From Levilactobacillus brevis (GTDB lineage Bacteria > Bacillota > Bacilli > Lactobacillales > Lactobacillaceae): 64,000 bases of DNA. Below, one piece after another: positions 18,483 to 28,500 of this stretch. The number at the start of each line of letters is the position of its first letter. Within the stretch, counting starts at the first letter, position 1. Position numbers and translations under genes: made by a program. The notes below the pieces were generated by a model. That model was not told the origin of the DNA. It was given only the letters and a program-made list of their open reading frames with translations, and made no database searches. The stretch lies in the NCBI GenBank assembly GCA_003666485.1, contig CP032931.1:2790001-2854000 (forward strand), written 5' to 3'.

Positions 18483-19625
18483 TTAGTGTAACATCGCCGC
18501 ACGTAGCTGGAGTTGCGCTGCTACGGGGCTCCGGGTCGGCATCGCTTCTGCCGGTAAGACCTCAACTTGTCCACCCAGGCGACTCACCAGGAGAGCCAGG
18601 TCGTTGTAAAGGTTATTTTGCCGGCTGAGGGCCGTGGTCGTCATCACTTCTCCTTTATCGCTCAGATGGCCAGGTTGCGTCGCATCGGCGCGAATCCAGA
18701 GCTTGGTGATCTGCCCCTGAACCGCCGCCGTGGCGAGAGCACCGAGGTCTTGGACTACCTGTTGCCCCTGACGTGCCTTGGCGTAAACATCGTGCCGCAC
18801 CTGAGTGGCCTGTTGGTGGCGCTGCTCAGACACCTTGAAGGTCACTGCCGCCAGTGTCTGATTGGCCGCCGCCAAATCGGGATTTTGAACCAACTGCACG
18901 ACCGGGTCCAGGTACGCGTTTTGGGAGGCCTTGCGGAAATTCCCCTGGTTGCTGGCACTGGCCACTAGAATCAGCGGTACCTGGTTGACGTTTGAGTAGT
19001 GTTGGCTGACGTAGCTGTCGACCATGCGGAAATAGTTCCGTTGGTCGGCCGTCTGCGCTGTATCCAGCGACCCGGTCCCACTGTAATGGGTCTGGTCACC
19101 AGCCGACCGTTGCCAGCGGCCCCGGCCCCGTTGCTCACTCCCTAGCGCCTGCGTCAAAGTAGCTGGCGCATCAACTGGTAAGTTGACCAGTTCTGGTCGC
19201 CCGCTGCGGACCTGTGCCAGTTCGAAAGCGTCCTGGCTTAGAAGCAGTAGGTCAAAATCACTGGTTTGATCACGCGCCTGTAAAATGGGTAACACGTTAG
19301 GTTGGTAAGTGACCGTCACCGTGGCGGCTACTGGCGTGTGTAACCAGTAGTGATAACTATCCGTGGGCCCCGCCATGATCAACAGGCCGGCCGCACTGCC
19401 GTTGGTGAGCGGTCCCTGACTAAATGGGCTAAAGGCCTCATCATAAGCTGACCACGCTCTGTCAGGTGCCACTTTTTCTAAGCGTTCTTTTCCTTGTTTG
19501 AGAAGACTTTTGAATTGGGTCCGGTCGGTCGCCGGAATCCCCGTTATCGGTAGGGTCATGGTCATGAATGGCCCCGGCTGAGTGGCGAGCGTCAGTGCAG
19601 CGTGTAAGTCAAAATGATTTGCCAT
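18483..19625 (-). CDS. Bacterial archaeo-eukaryotic release-factor-like (baeRF) protein
   Basis: About 380 residues from ATG at 19625 (GGAGG 8 nt upstream; MANHFDLHAALTL). The overall pattern resembles the baeRF group, eRF1-like proteins of bacteria. It has a N-terminal domain with MTMTLPITG and FKSLLKQGKERLE, a middle alpha/beta part around LLLLSQDAFELAQV, a stretch HYSGTGSLDTAQTADQRNYFRMVDSYV near a catalytic-loop-like position, and a C-terminal Pelota-like fold ending in LARLGGQVEVLP-type residues (VSRLGGQVEVLPAEAMP). Assignment is from layout and general similarity. Proposed family roles involve ribosome rescue or hydrolysis but are unproven. Monocistronic with its own terminator. Confidence 0.6.
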   Translation of the reverse strand: MANHFDLHAALTLATQPGPFMTMTLPITGIPATDRTQFKSLLKQGKERLEKVAPDRAWSAYDEAFSPFSQGPLTNGSAAGLLIMAGPTDSYHYWLHTPVAATVTVTYQPNVLPILQARDQTSDFDLLLLSQDAFELAQVRSGRPELVNLPVDAPATLTQALGSEQRGRGRWQRSAGDQTHYSGTGSLDTAQTADQRNYFRMVDSYVSQHYSNVNQVPLILVASASNQGNFRKASQNAYLDPVVQLVQNPDLAAANQTLAAVTFKVSEQRHQQATQVRHDVYAKARQGQQVVQDLGALATAAVQGQITKLWIRADATQPGHLSDKGEVMTTTALSRQNNLYNDLALLVSRLGGQVEVLPAEAMPTRSPVAAQLQLRAAMLH

Positions 19626-19783
19626 GTTAGAATCCTCCGTTATTGTATATAAGTTATCTCGTATCAATTCGATAAGGTAATAATATCATGGCTATTTCCA
19701 GATTGCAACTAATATTTTTATCCAAAATCCATTTATAGGGTAAATCTATTTTACAAGCCCCGTCCCTATCGTATTTTTGACGG

Positions 19784-19819
19784 TAAAAAAAACTCGCCCC
19801 GTATGCCACGAGGCGAGTT
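19784..19819 (-). terminator. Terminator of cshA
   Basis: AACTCGCC pairs with GGCGAGTT (19791-19819). On the minus strand the stem is followed by eight T. Confidence 0.88.
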
Positions 19820-19847
19820 TCATCTAATCAATTTTTAGTGACGCAAA

Positions 19848-21425
19848 TTAGTCTTTCTTCCGAATGGTGAAGCCGCGGCTCCCACCTTCGTTACGCCGAC
19901 CACCGTTGCCGCCGTTACTCCGACGATTCCGGTTGTCACCATGATTGCGAGAATCATGGTTCCGTGAGTCATGACCGCGCGAGCCACCACGACCGCCACG
20001 GGAATCATTCCCGCGGTGACCACGATAACCGCCGCCATTACCACCACGACGATTGCCGCCACCATGATGGTAGCCGCCACCGCCGTGACGTTTGCCACCG
20101 CGCTTAGGCAATGGCCGTTCTGGCGTGATCTTAACGGGTACTTGACTACTGTCATCCTTGGTCAAGTCGTTCAACAGAGCGGCAACCAAGTCTTCAGCAT
20201 CGTATTCGTTCAGTAAAGCTTCCGCAGTCTTGGCGAATTTTTCGGTATCCGTCTTGTTAACCAATTCAGAGACCTTGTCCTTGGCAGCGCCTAATTGGCT
20301 GACCAAAGCTTCTTCATCCGAAGGCGGCTTCAAAGGCAGCATACGCACCTTCGTCAGCTTTTCGATTTCACGCAGGTAATCCATTTCGTTTGGCGTCACA
20401 AACGTCATGGAAACCCCATGCTTCCCGGCACGGCCAGTCCGGCCGACACGGTGAACATAACTGTCAGGGTCTTGTGGAATATCATAGTTGTACACGTGGG
20501 TCACATCATTGATGTCGATCCCCCGGGCAGCCACGTCGGTTGCGACTAAGATATCCAATTGCCCATGACGGAATTGGTTCATGATCTGCGTCCGGCGCTT
20601 TTGAGTCAAGTCCCCATGAATCCCGGCAGCGTTGTAACCACGTGCCTGTAACCCATTAGAGATTTCATCGACCCGGCGCTTCGTCCGCGTGAAGACGATG
20701 GTTAAGTCTGGTGATTGGACGTCGAAGAAACGCGTCATAATATCAAACTTTTCAAAATCACGTGAACGGACGTAGAATTGATCGATCAAGTCGGTCGTTA
20801 ATTCCTTGGCCTTAATCTTCACGTGCTTAGGATCTTGCATGAATTGGACACCGACCCGCTTGATTTCGGGTGGCATCGTTGCGGAGAAGAGCATCGTTTG
20901 ACGCTTTTCTGGCAATTGCTTGATGATGTCTTCAATGTCATCCAAGAAACCCATGTTTAACATTTCATCGGCTTCGTCCAAGACCAACATTTGAACATGG
21001 TCTAACTTCAACGTGTGCCGACGAATGTGGTCCAATAACCGACCCGGGGTCCCAACAACCACTTGCGGGTGGTTCTTCAGGGACTTGATTTGCCGACGAA
21101 TGTCTGCCCCACCGTAAACGACTTGGACGTTGGCCCGTTCGTTACGGCCTAATTTATAAATTTCTTCTTGGGTTTGGATTGCCAGTTCCCGCGTTGGTGA
21201 AACCACTAACGCCTGAACATTTTCATTGCTCTTATCAATCTTTTCCAAGATAGGTAAGGCGAAGGCCGCAGTCTTCCCGGTACCGGTTTGGGCTTGTCCA
21301 ATCACATCTTGACCCGCCAAAACCATGGGGATTGTCTCGGCTTGAATTGGGGTCGCTTCTTCGTAACCTGCTGTCGTAACTGCGTTCAGTAGGTCCTCGG
21401 AAAGACCCAGTTCTTTAAACTTCAA
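19848..21425 (-). CDS. cshA: DEAD-box RNA helicase CshA
   Basis: ATP-dependent RNA helicase acting in mRNA decay, ribosome assembly and cold adaptation. 525 residues. Q motif region (FKELGLSEDLLNAV...TPIQAETIP), Walker A AQTGTGKT, PTRELAIQ, GGADIRRQ, TPGRLLDH, DEAD, SATMP, then helicase C-terminal motifs IVFTRTKRRVDE, VATDVAARGIDI and HRVGRTGRAG. Residues about 440-525 form a Gly/Arg/His/Asn-rich basic tail, typical of CshA RNA binding. ATG at 21425 with AGGAGG 7 nt upstream. A leader of about 150 nt follows the murF terminator. Confidence 0.95.
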   Translation of the reverse strand: MKFKELGLSEDLLNAVTTAGYEEATPIQAETIPMVLAGQDVIGQAQTGTGKTAAFALPILEKIDKSNENVQALVVSPTRELAIQTQEEIYKLGRNERANVQVVYGGADIRRQIKSLKNHPQVVVGTPGRLLDHIRRHTLKLDHVQMLVLDEADEMLNMGFLDDIEDIIKQLPEKRQTMLFSATMPPEIKRVGVQFMQDPKHVKIKAKELTTDLIDQFYVRSRDFEKFDIMTRFFDVQSPDLTIVFTRTKRRVDEISNGLQARGYNAAGIHGDLTQKRRTQIMNQFRHGQLDILVATDVAARGIDINDVTHVYNYDIPQDPDSYVHRVGRTGRAGKHGVSMTFVTPNEMDYLREIEKLTKVRMLPLKPPSDEEALVSQLGAAKDKVSELVNKTDTEKFAKTAEALLNEYDAEDLVAALLNDLTKDDSSQVPVKITPERPLPKRGGKRHGGGGYHHGGGNRRGGNGGGYRGHRGNDSRGGRGGSRGHDSRNHDSRNHGDNRNRRSNGGNGGRRNEGGSRGFTIRKKD

Positions 21426-21576
21426 AAATAATTTCCTCCTAAGTGGGTACGTCGCCCTAGTGCCTCAAGGTTCTTGGAAAAAATCCGTTTTCCGTGTTGC
21501 GGACCATGATTGGCTAGGGCGGGGTAAGTTCGTTTCTTAAATACAACTAAGCCATCATACAACGCTGAAACAAAAT

Positions 21577-21607
21577 AAGCAACTCCCACGACTTGTGGAA
21601 ATTGCTT
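21577..21607 (-). terminator. Terminator of murF
   Basis: On the minus strand AAGCAA..CCAC pairs with GTGG..TTGCTT and is followed by ATTTTG, 11 nt after the murF stop codon. Confidence 0.65.
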
Positions 21608-21617
21608 AAGGTTCACA

Positions 21618-23003
21618 TTAATTTTCTGTAGAATCCTGTAACGCCGCCAATACTTGCTCCAAATGAATCCCGTGAGATCCCTTCAATAAAATCTGATCGG
21701 CGGGAGTCAAAATAGCTTGCAAATCGGCTGAAAGCGTTGCCAGGTCGGCACTTTCGTAATGGCTGACGGCCAGGTCCGGTGCCTGTTTGGCCAGTGCCTG
21801 TTGGAGTGCCACCATGTGGGGACCTACTAAGTACACGTGGCTGATAGCCGCCGGATCGATGGCAGTGGCTAACCCAGCGTGCATCGCGTCGGCCTGATCG
21901 CCCAATTCCAGCATGTCGCCCAGAACGACGTAGCGTTTGCCGGTAACCGGCGTCTTCGAGAAGGCCGCTAAGACCTCCTTGACGGCCGTAGGATTGGAGT
22001 TGTAAACGTCACTCAAGATCGCCGCACCAGTCGTACTCTTCAGCCATTCAGCCCGGTTCTCAGTCAAATTGACCGTCTGCAACGCCCTCTGTGCGTTCTC
22101 GGGACGAATCCGGTAGACGTTCCCCACTGCCAAGGCAGCCAGCGCATTATTCACGTTGTACGTCCCAATCATGGGAATCGTAAAGGTCAGGTCCGGCCAC
22201 TGATTCGTGGTAAACGTCGTGGCGGTCGCGGTGCCCTGAATGGCAGTCGCCGCCAGGTCGTTGTCGTCATTTTGACCAAACGTGACCTGGCGTTGTGTCA
22301 GGTCAGCGGCCCGTTCCTGCAGCAACGGTTCATCGCCGTTGTACACGAAGATGCCATCATCACTGAGGCCGTGGGTAATTTCCATCTTAGCATCAGCGAT
22401 CCGATCACGGGTACCGAAGAACTCGATGTGAGCTTCCCCAATCATCGTGATTACGGCTAGGTCCGGTGAGACCAGCTTGCTCAAGAAGTCCAGTTGACCC
22501 GGCCGGTCCATCCCCATTTCCACGACCAACATCTCAGTGTTGGGTTCTATGGACAACACGGTCATCGGCACACCAATCTCATTGTTGAAGTTGGCGTGTG
22601 TCTTGGTCACATTGAACTGCGTGCTCAAGATAGCCGCAATCATGTCCTTGGTCGTCGTCTTCCCGTTACTCCCGGTAATGGCCACCACCCGTGGGTTGAT
22701 TTTAGACAGGTAGTACTGCGCCAGGTCCTGCAAGGCCTTCAGTGAATCAGCAACCTGAATCACTGGAAAGCCTGCGGGTGCCGTCGCCAGATCGCGGGCC
22801 CACAATGTCGCCACGGCCCCGTGGTCGATGGCGGACTGGATGAATTTGTGTCCATCCTGTTCACCCGTCAATGGAATAAAGAGTCCCCCTGGTTGTAAAT
22901 GCCGGCTGTCAAAGGCCACACTGGTGACACTGACACTCCGCCATTTTTCAAAATCATTGATTGCGCCCACAGCATGAGCAATTTCGGCAAGCTGCATTTT
23001 CAT
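21618..23003 (-). CDS. murF: UDP-N-acetylmuramoyl-tripeptide--D-alanyl-D-alanine ligase
   Basis: Adds D-Ala-D-Ala to UDP-MurNAc-tripeptide in the cytosol, the last soluble precursor step. 461 residues with N-terminal substrate domain (SVAFDSRHLQPGGLFIPL), Walker-type loop AITGSNGKTTTKDMIAAIL, ITMIGEAHIEFFG, and the C-terminal domain with DVYNSNPTAVKEVL and LGDMLELGDQADAMH. ATG at 23003 has AGGAG 8 nt upstream. Alone between promoter and terminator; cshA follows. Confidence 0.96.
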   Translation of the reverse strand: MKMQLAEIAHAVGAINDFEKWRSVSVTSVAFDSRHLQPGGLFIPLTGEQDGHKFIQSAIDHGAVATLWARDLATAPAGFPVIQVADSLKALQDLAQYYLSKINPRVVAITGSNGKTTTKDMIAAILSTQFNVTKTHANFNNEIGVPMTVLSIEPNTEMLVVEMGMDRPGQLDFLSKLVSPDLAVITMIGEAHIEFFGTRDRIADAKMEITHGLSDDGIFVYNGDEPLLQERAADLTQRQVTFGQNDDNDLAATAIQGTATATTFTTNQWPDLTFTIPMIGTYNVNNALAALAVGNVYRIRPENAQRALQTVNLTENRAEWLKSTTGAAILSDVYNSNPTAVKEVLAAFSKTPVTGKRYVVLGDMLELGDQADAMHAGLATAIDPAAISHVYLVGPHMVALQQALAKQAPDLAVSHYESADLATLSADLQAILTPADQILLKGSHGIHLEQVLAALQDSTEN

Positions 23004-23114
23004 GTTTTCTGCTCCTAATTTAACGAAACAATCCCCTCGATTGCTCCGGTTTCAATTGCAAGCTACGCGGCCTCAAAGTCCGCTTAGTTCGTTCCGCATT
23101 AGATTCTGAGTCAC

Positions 23115-23120
23115 ATTATA
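23115..23120 (-). promoter_or_regulatory. Extended -10 promoter of murF
   Basis: TATAAT preceded by TGG on the minus strand, about 110 nt upstream of the murF start. The -35 region is not convincing. Confidence 0.55.
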
Positions 23121-23220
23121 CCATGGATTACCGGTCGCTAACTTAAAACACGGTCAAAAAATCCATTGGCAGGTGACCCAAAAGGGAGCCAGACGCCGGT
23201 CCAACTCCCTTCATTTTAAT

Positions 23221-24006
23221 TCAAATTAAATCCGCGACGTCACTAAAAACTTGATTATCATGGATGCTCAACGCCCATTCACGGGTCGCCAGATCATACC
23301 GCAAACTGGCCACCTCTCGCGAATCAGCGTAGACCTCTTCTTGGGTGTACCACGTGTTTTGCCGTTCGGGATGGGTGATGGCCCGCACCGGAATCACGTA
23401 GATTCGGTGCCGCTCAACCAATTGGTCAAATGCCACGATCATCCCATCCAGCAGGCCTTGAATCAGCTGTAGGAGAATCTCGTGAGGCACGTCACTGATA
23501 GCTAACGGTCGGGCGAAGACCCAGCGATTATTGTGCATTGCCCGCAGATGACGCTTGATACTGACTTCTAGCACGTGATCAAAATCTGCCAAGTGCCGGT
23601 AATACGTCTTGTAAAAGCCATCACGCAGGGTCAAAAAGGCGTATTCATTCTGGAGCTTCGCGTAAAACGGCGTCCGCAAATGCGTCTCCATGTGTGCCAA
23701 GTACAACAGCTCTGCGATTTCGCTAGGCAACAGGAAATCGAGATCGTCGCTATGCGTATAGTCTAGCCACTTGACGGGTCGGTCGTGTTTGGCCAACAGG
23801 TAGCGCCGAATCTGCGCTTGTCCCGTGACTGTTTGCAGGCGTGTGTGAGGATTGATCTCCACGTCGGCGCCAGATTCTTCGTTCAGCAAAAGCAGCTGAT
23901 TCGGTATGGCCGGTACGCCGTTCAAAAAATCAGCTGGTGAAATGCCCAACGAATAAATCATATTCGTCACGGGTTCTAGACTTAAATAAATAAAATTTCC
24001 GCGCAT
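23221..24006 (-). CDS. Uncharacterised protein, 261 residues
   Basis: Not recognised. It has no signal peptide or membrane helix. Regions: MRGNFIYLSLEPVTNMIYSLG at the start, a glutamine/leucine block (PNQLLLLNEESGADVEIN), and a central helical part rich in Tyr, His and Arg (EIAELLYLAHMETHLRTPF, then KTYYRHLADFDHVLEVSIKR). The end pattern of alternating charged residues (RYDLATREWALSIHDNQV) looks globular. Codon use and a terminator-like hairpin downstream (about 23178-23213) support a real gene. No operon partner: murF and htpX lie on the same strand but 75-215 nt away. Possibly a lactobacillus-specific cytosolic protein. Confidence 0.7.
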   Translation of the reverse strand: MRGNFIYLSLEPVTNMIYSLGISPADFLNGVPAIPNQLLLLNEESGADVEINPHTRLQTVTGQAQIRRYLLAKHDRPVKWLDYTHSDDLDFLLPSEIAELLYLAHMETHLRTPFYAKLQNEYAFLTLRDGFYKTYYRHLADFDHVLEVSIKRHLRAMHNNRWVFARPLAISDVPHEILLQLIQGLLDGMIVAFDQLVERHRIYVIPVRAITHPERQNTWYTQEEVYADSREVASLRYDLATREWALSIHDNQVFSDVADLI

Positions 24007-24080
24007 GGTTGCACACTCTTTCCCCTAGTCTCAATCACACTTAATTGTACTACGAAACACCCCCAAAACGCCCACAATTT

Positions 24081-24971
24081 TTACATTTTTTCGAGTCGCG
24101 CAATGCGGTCCGCAATTGGTGGGTGAGTCGCAAATAATTCTGCGAATTTCTTCTGGTGCTTAAAGGGGTCGCTAATGTACAAGGCGGCACTGTTCGGGTC
24201 AGCTTCTTTCATCGGCTCGCTATCATCGATCTTGCGTAGCGCACTGATCAACCCTTGGGGATTACGCGTTAGTTCAACACTGGCGGCATCGGCCAGATAC
24301 TCCCGGTTTCGGGACAAGGCCATTTGCGCGATGCTAGCCGCTAGCGGTGCCAAAATCACCAGGAAAATCGAGATGACAATTCCAATGACATTGCCGCCCG
24401 AGTCACGGTCATCTCGCCGACGACTGCCACCCCACCAGAACCAGTTGCTGGCAAAGTTCACCAGCAGACTAATTGCGGCGGACAGTGCCAACGCAATGGT
24501 CTGTAGGCGAATGTCATAGTTCCGAACGTGAGACATCTCGTGGCCAATCACGCCTTCCATCTCTTCACGGTTCAAGCGTTCCAAGATACCGGTCGTGGCG
24601 GCCACTGCCGCGTGTTGCGGGTCATTCCCCGTCGCAAACGCATTGGGACTGGGGTCGTCAATAATGAAGACCCGTGGCATCGGCACTTGCGCGACCAAGG
24701 CCATGTCCTCCACCAGGTGCCACAGCTGCGGCGCCTGACTGACGTCTGTGATCTCTCGGGCGTGATTCATGCTCATGACGACGTTGGTCGACTGACTGAT
24801 CATGATCAGCATGTAGACGACCGCCACCACTGCTGCAATCACCGTTCCAGAAATCCAGTTGTTCCAGAACAAGTAGCCTAACGCCGCTCCCAAGGCGAGG
24901 ACCAACACGCCAAACCCAAACATGACATAGCCGGTTCGCCGTTTGTTCATGGCAATTTGGTCATATAACAT
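24081..24971 (-). CDS. htpX: Membrane zinc metalloprotease HtpX (M48)
   Basis: Membrane-protein quality-control protease. 296 residues; two N-terminal helices (about 16-36 and 41-58), the zinc motif HEMSH with His144, Glu145 and His148, two further hydrophobic segments (about 160-180 and 195-220), and the third ligand region [17 protein letters not shown]. It ends [17 protein letters not shown], the usual HtpX close. Starts 8 nt after the lemA stop codon; lemA-htpX is a widespread pair. Confidence 0.95.
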   Translation of the reverse strand: MLYDQIAMNKRRTGYVMFGFGVLVLALGAALGYLFWNNWISGTVIAAVVAVVYMLIMISQSTNVVMSMNHAREITDVSQAPQLWHLVEDMALVAQVPMPRVFIIDDPSPNAFATGNDPQHAAVAATTGILERLNREEMEGVIGHEMSHVRNYDIRLQTIALALSAAISLLVNFASNWFWWGGSRRRDDRDSGGNVIGIVISIFLVILAPLAASIAQMALSRNREYLADAASVELTRNPQGLISALRKIDDSEPMKEADPNSAALYISDPFKHQKKFAELFATHPPIADRIARLEKM

Positions 24972-24979
24972 GTTATCGC

Positions 24980-25558
24980 CTACTTATCTGAATTAAAGTC
25001 ATCGAAGTTAACCTTCGGCGCGGTCTTTTCCTCTTCAGGGACCTGCAGGTAGTCGCTTTCTTGGAAATGATGTACCTTGGCGACGATATTGCTTGGGAAA
25101 GACTGAATTTTCATCGTCAGGTTAGCCACTGAACTGTTGTACAGTTGCCGCGAGTAGGCAATCTTGTTTTCCGTGTTGGTCAACTCTTCCATCAGTTGGG
25201 TGAACTGCGTGTTGGCCTTCAGATCAGGATAGTTTTCAGACAAGGCAAACAACGACCGCAACGTCGTGGACAGTTGGTTAGACACTTCCATGGTTTGTTG
25301 GTGATCACCGGCGGGAACTGCTGTCAATTGATTCCGTAAGGCGACGACCTTTTTTAACGTCGATTGTTCAAAGTTGGCGTATCCCTTTGTCGTTGAGACC
25401 AAGTTCGGAATTAAATCATTCCGCCGTTTTAATTGCACGTCAATTTGACTCCATGATTCTTGCACGTGGGTCCGGGTCCGAATCAAGCTGTTGTAAGCAC
25501 TAATGTACCAGGCCGCCAACAGGACCACAACCACGATGATAATAATAGTTGCTACCAT
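24980..25558 (-). CDS. lemA: LemA family membrane protein
   Basis: 192 residues from ATG at 25558, with AGGAGG 9 nt upstream. One N-terminal transmembrane helix ([21 protein letters not shown]) is followed by helical LemA repeats ([50 protein letters not shown]). The region is predicted outside the cell by family precedent (N-out, as in LemA structures). Function unknown, but frequent pairing with htpX suggests shared envelope quality-control work. The frame to 25588 adds ten residues without a ribosome site. Confidence 0.93.
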   Translation of the reverse strand: MVATIIIIVVVVLLAAWYISAYNSLIRTRTHVQESWSQIDVQLKRRNDLIPNLVSTTKGYANFEQSTLKKVVALRNQLTAVPAGDHQQTMEVSNQLSTTLRSLFALSENYPDLKANTQFTQLMEELTNTENKIAYSRQLYNSSVANLTMKIQSFPSNIVAKVHHFQESDYLQVPEEEKTAPKVNFDDFNSDK

Positions 25559-25659
25559 ATGCTCACTCCTCCTATTTTTCTGGTACACTCATCATAACAA
25601 ACGGTGAAGCCGGACTCCAGCAACTCTGCCCGTCTTAACCATTAATTAGGAGGTATCCC

Positions 25660-26130
25660 ATGCAACACGTACTTTTTGTTTGTCTTGGCAACATTTGTCG
25701 TTCTCCCATGGCCGAAGCCATCTTCAATCAGCTGATCAAGGAACGTCATCTGACGGACCAATTCACAGCGGCTTCGGTCGCTACTAGTCCGGAAGAAGAA
25801 GGTAACCATCCCCACCCCGGCGCACTCAAAACCATGCGGGCTCACGGACTAGACGCCAGCCAGCACCGTTCACGCCCCATTACCGCGGCCGACTTTGCTT
25901 GGGCGGACGTGATCATCACCATGGATCACAGTAACGTTTATAACCTACAGCGGCTAGCACCCACAGATGCCGACCGTGAAAAGATCAAGCTGTGTCTGGA
26001 CATTTTACCCGGTCGTGCCGGTGAGGCCATTGACGACCCCTGGTACACGCACAAGTTTGAGCTGACTTATCAGGAATTGGCCGAAGCCCTTCCCGTATGG
26101 TTGGACCAGCTCGAGCAAGCAGCCCAGTGA
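25660..26130 (+). CDS. Low-molecular-weight protein-tyrosine phosphatase
   Basis: 156-residue cytosolic phosphatase. The P-loop VCLGNICRSPMAE has catalytic Cys8, Arg14 and Ser15, and the general acid Asp is in IDDPWYT (about residue 126). ITMDHSNVYNLQRL is a further family block. Divergent from lemA, with AGGAGG 9 nt before ATG. Substrate unknown; homologues act on tyrosine kinases of exopolysaccharide systems, but none is nearby. Confidence 0.93.
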   Translation: MQHVLFVCLGNICRSPMAEAIFNQLIKERHLTDQFTAASVATSPEEEGNHPHPGALKTMRAHGLDASQHRSRPITAADFAWADVIITMDHSNVYNLQRLAPTDADREKIKLCLDILPGRAGEAIDDPWYTHKFELTYQELAEALPVWLDQLEQAAQ

Positions 26131-26223
26131 TAGGGTTCTATCAGGCGGTTTAGATATAAACTCCCTGCTGAGGACCCAACGATTGCCAATTCTAGTAAAT
26201 ATCGGCTACTTCCTTGCGTGTTC

Positions 26224-26280
26224 ACAGCAATATAAGTTCAGAGATATCAAAGAGTTTGGGTGCTTGGCCCAAGCTCTTTT
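26224..26280 (+). terminator. Terminator of the phosphatase gene, part of a repeated cassette
   Basis: AAAGAGTTTGGG pairs with CCCAAGCTCTTT and is followed by five T. The 25 nt before the stem (GCAATATAAGTTCAGAGATA and onwards) match, in inverted orientation, the sequence preceding the prs terminator at 57993-58056. Confidence 0.85.
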
Positions 26281-26338
26281 TGCCATGACGATTATGGCCC
26301 TAATAATCACTCCGAAATTATCGTTGTCATTGCTGATC

Positions 26339-28498
26339 TCAAGTCACCGCATTCGCTAACACCCAGGTAATTTTCTCCGAATAGATTCCAGCGACGGCGT
26401 CAGAACGAACGTGTAACGCAACATGGCCATCATCATCTTGTTCCCCGGCAAGCACTGTCACATTGTTGACGGCCTTCTTAGGGGGCGTGATAAGCACAGC
26501 CTCCTGTGACAGATCAGTCTGTTGGCCGCCAGGAGTACTGTAGACCAGCTTTCCTGCCAAATCTGGTTGCCCTTCTTTTTTCAAGCTATCAACCTTTGCC
26601 ATCACTCGCCATTGCGCTGCAGTTCGTCGCGTATCCGCAACCGTGAGATGTAACGGCTGGTTGGGGTGAACCCATTGCGCTTGCCCGGTTAAATTAGTTT
26701 TAAAGTCTAGATTTTTTGAAACAGTCCCAAAGTCAAGTTGGCCAACGAAGATGTTGACCGTCACGGGTTTGGCTGCGTGACCTGTTTCGCTCACAGCTGT
26801 GACGGTCAACTGATTGGGTCCTGGTTGCAAATTCTCAGTTGGCACTTTGAGTGTCACTTGCTGGTTTTCTCCCTTTGGTACCACGGTCCATGCCATGGAG
26901 ATTCCTTTTCCCTTTAACCGAATTTCCACGTTTTTATCAATCAAAGCCTTTGTCGCTGAAATCGTTCCTTTAAGGCTCAGCGCTTGTTGCGATGAAATGG
27001 CCAAATCGGTTTGATTTAATTTGAGTTGTAGTCGTTCTGGTTCTTCCACTGTAAAGTCGGGCGTTGAAGCTTCAGTCACTGCTTCGGTCCCGTAAAAGTG
27101 ACTGGTAAATGCCGCAACTGTTGCCTGCCCTTCATTAACTCTACCTAGTAACGTGATATTGGCGGTCGACTGACTCTGATTCAATTGCTCAGCAATAGAT
27201 TGGTCTACCTCATGTTGGGCTAATTTTTCTGGGGAAATGTTCCGGACACTGCCGTTAGTTGATGTGATGAATCCTTTTTCAAATGAGATGTTGGGTGGCA
27301 ATCTTAACTTGGCCTTTACATCATGCCAGCCTGACCGCCCTTTAAGGTATTCTACCTGATAATTCAACTGTACCCGGTCGCCTGCAGCAACGCGGTCCTT
27401 TGCTCCAGAAATCTGTGTCTGTTGCGTAAGATCTTTTAAGGTAGCGTTTGCCGTCGCTTCCACGAGATCAGGCATTTGGTCAAAGACCACAATATTATCT
27501 TCCCATTTTTTCCCAGTAGAGCCCGTGAATCCCCAGTAAGTGAATCCACGATTTTCAGGGTCAATTTTATGTTTGTCGATTTCTACTTTGGCACTGATTC
27601 CTGGCTGGCTAGCCCCTGTCTTGGCATCCTTATCGTTGAAAGTATAGGTCATCCGCCCACCTTTTTTGGTTGGTTGATAATGCAATGTAATGTGGTGCCA
27701 TTCACCGTTTGACAAGAAAGAAAATCCCTCTTGCAAGATACCTTGATGATGGAGAGTCACGTAATTCCCCACCTCTGCTGATTTCGGCAAGTTAGAAACC
27801 TGGTGTGTGGCGTAACTATTTTCCTCACCCGGATAATTTGACGCAATATGGGCACGTGACAGCAAATGCTTACCAGCTGCATCTTGTTCCTGATGGTCTG
27901 CGTCAAACGCATTCCCCTTCCCAATATCCTCAAAGGCTACGCTGTCATTCTGATACGTATCAAATTCCAATGCCCAACTGTGTTGAATCGCCGACGCCGC
28001 AACTTTTTTTGGATTCCCTTGATTGCTTTGATCATCACTCCCCCATACGCCCAACGACTCCCCAAATGGTAAAATATTCGGTTGCTGAATTGTTGCGTCC
28101 TGACCTAACGCATCATTTTGCAAAACGAAAGCCATACCATCCCCTGCGCTAATATTTTTGTTCCCAAAATACAGCCACATTGACACGGTTTGCTCCTTTG
28201 TCAGATCAAAGTAATTTTGATCGTTCGACCAAATACTGCCAATCTGATTCGTGCCATTGGTTAATTGTACTGCCTCTGTATCCTTAATCTGGGGATTCGG
28301 CGCCGGAATAATTTGAACTTGCTTCCCCGTTCCCGCAGCAAAGTATTTTGACAAGAGAATGCCTTGCGGTGCATGTTTCAATGCAGCCGCTGCATCCCCA
28401 TAGGCCTGATTAGCCAATGCCTGAATGGGGTGAAAATTAATTCCCCAAATCATCCCCAGCAGTAATCCCCCGCCTAACGCGATGAGTCCCTTAATCAT
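26339..28498 (-). CDS. Large lectin-like WxL surface protein (1 of 3)
   Basis: 719 residues, secreted and probably held to the cell wall by a C-terminal WxL domain. Signal peptide residues 1-30 (GLLLGMIWG core, cut near ALA-NQA). Residues about 50-340 form an L-type (legume-like) lectin domain with DGMAFVLQNDALG, LGVWGS, WALEFDTYQND, HIASNYPG and YWGFTGSTG. A middle part resembles DUF11/Ig-like repeats (about 360-560). The WxL domain ends in EKITWVLANAVT. Last gene of the surface cluster on this strand; about 705 nt separate it from the next lectin gene, so it may be transcribed alone. Likely binds glycans on cells or food matrices. Confidence 0.85.
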   Translation of the reverse strand: MIKGLIALGGGLLLGMIWGINFHPIQALANQAYGDAAAALKHAPQGILLSKYFAAGTGKQVQIIPAPNPQIKDTEAVQLTNGTNQIGSIWSNDQNYFDLTKEQTVSMWLYFGNKNISAGDGMAFVLQNDALGQDATIQQPNILPFGESLGVWGSDDQSNQGNPKKVAASAIQHSWALEFDTYQNDSVAFEDIGKGNAFDADHQEQDAAGKHLLSRAHIASNYPGEENSYATHQVSNLPKSAEVGNYVTLHHQGILQEGFSFLSNGEWHHITLHYQPTKKGGRMTYTFNDKDAKTGASQPGISAKVEIDKHKIDPENRGFTYWGFTGSTGKKWEDNIVVFDQMPDLVEATANATLKDLTQQTQISGAKDRVAAGDRVQLNYQVEYLKGRSGWHDVKAKLRLPPNISFEKGFITSTNGSVRNISPEKLAQHEVDQSIAEQLNQSQSTANITLLGRVNEGQATVAAFTSHFYGTEAVTEASTPDFTVEEPERLQLKLNQTDLAISSQQALSLKGTISATKALIDKNVEIRLKGKGISMAWTVVPKGENQQVTLKVPTENLQPGPNQLTVTAVSETGHAAKPVTVNIFVGQLDFGTVSKNLDFKTNLTGQAQWVHPNQPLHLTVADTRRTAAQWRVMAKVDSLKKEGQPDLAGKLVYSTPGGQQTDLSQEAVLITPPKKAVNNVTVLAGEQDDDGHVALHVRSDAVAGIYSEKITWVLANAVT

Positions 28499-28500
28499 AT

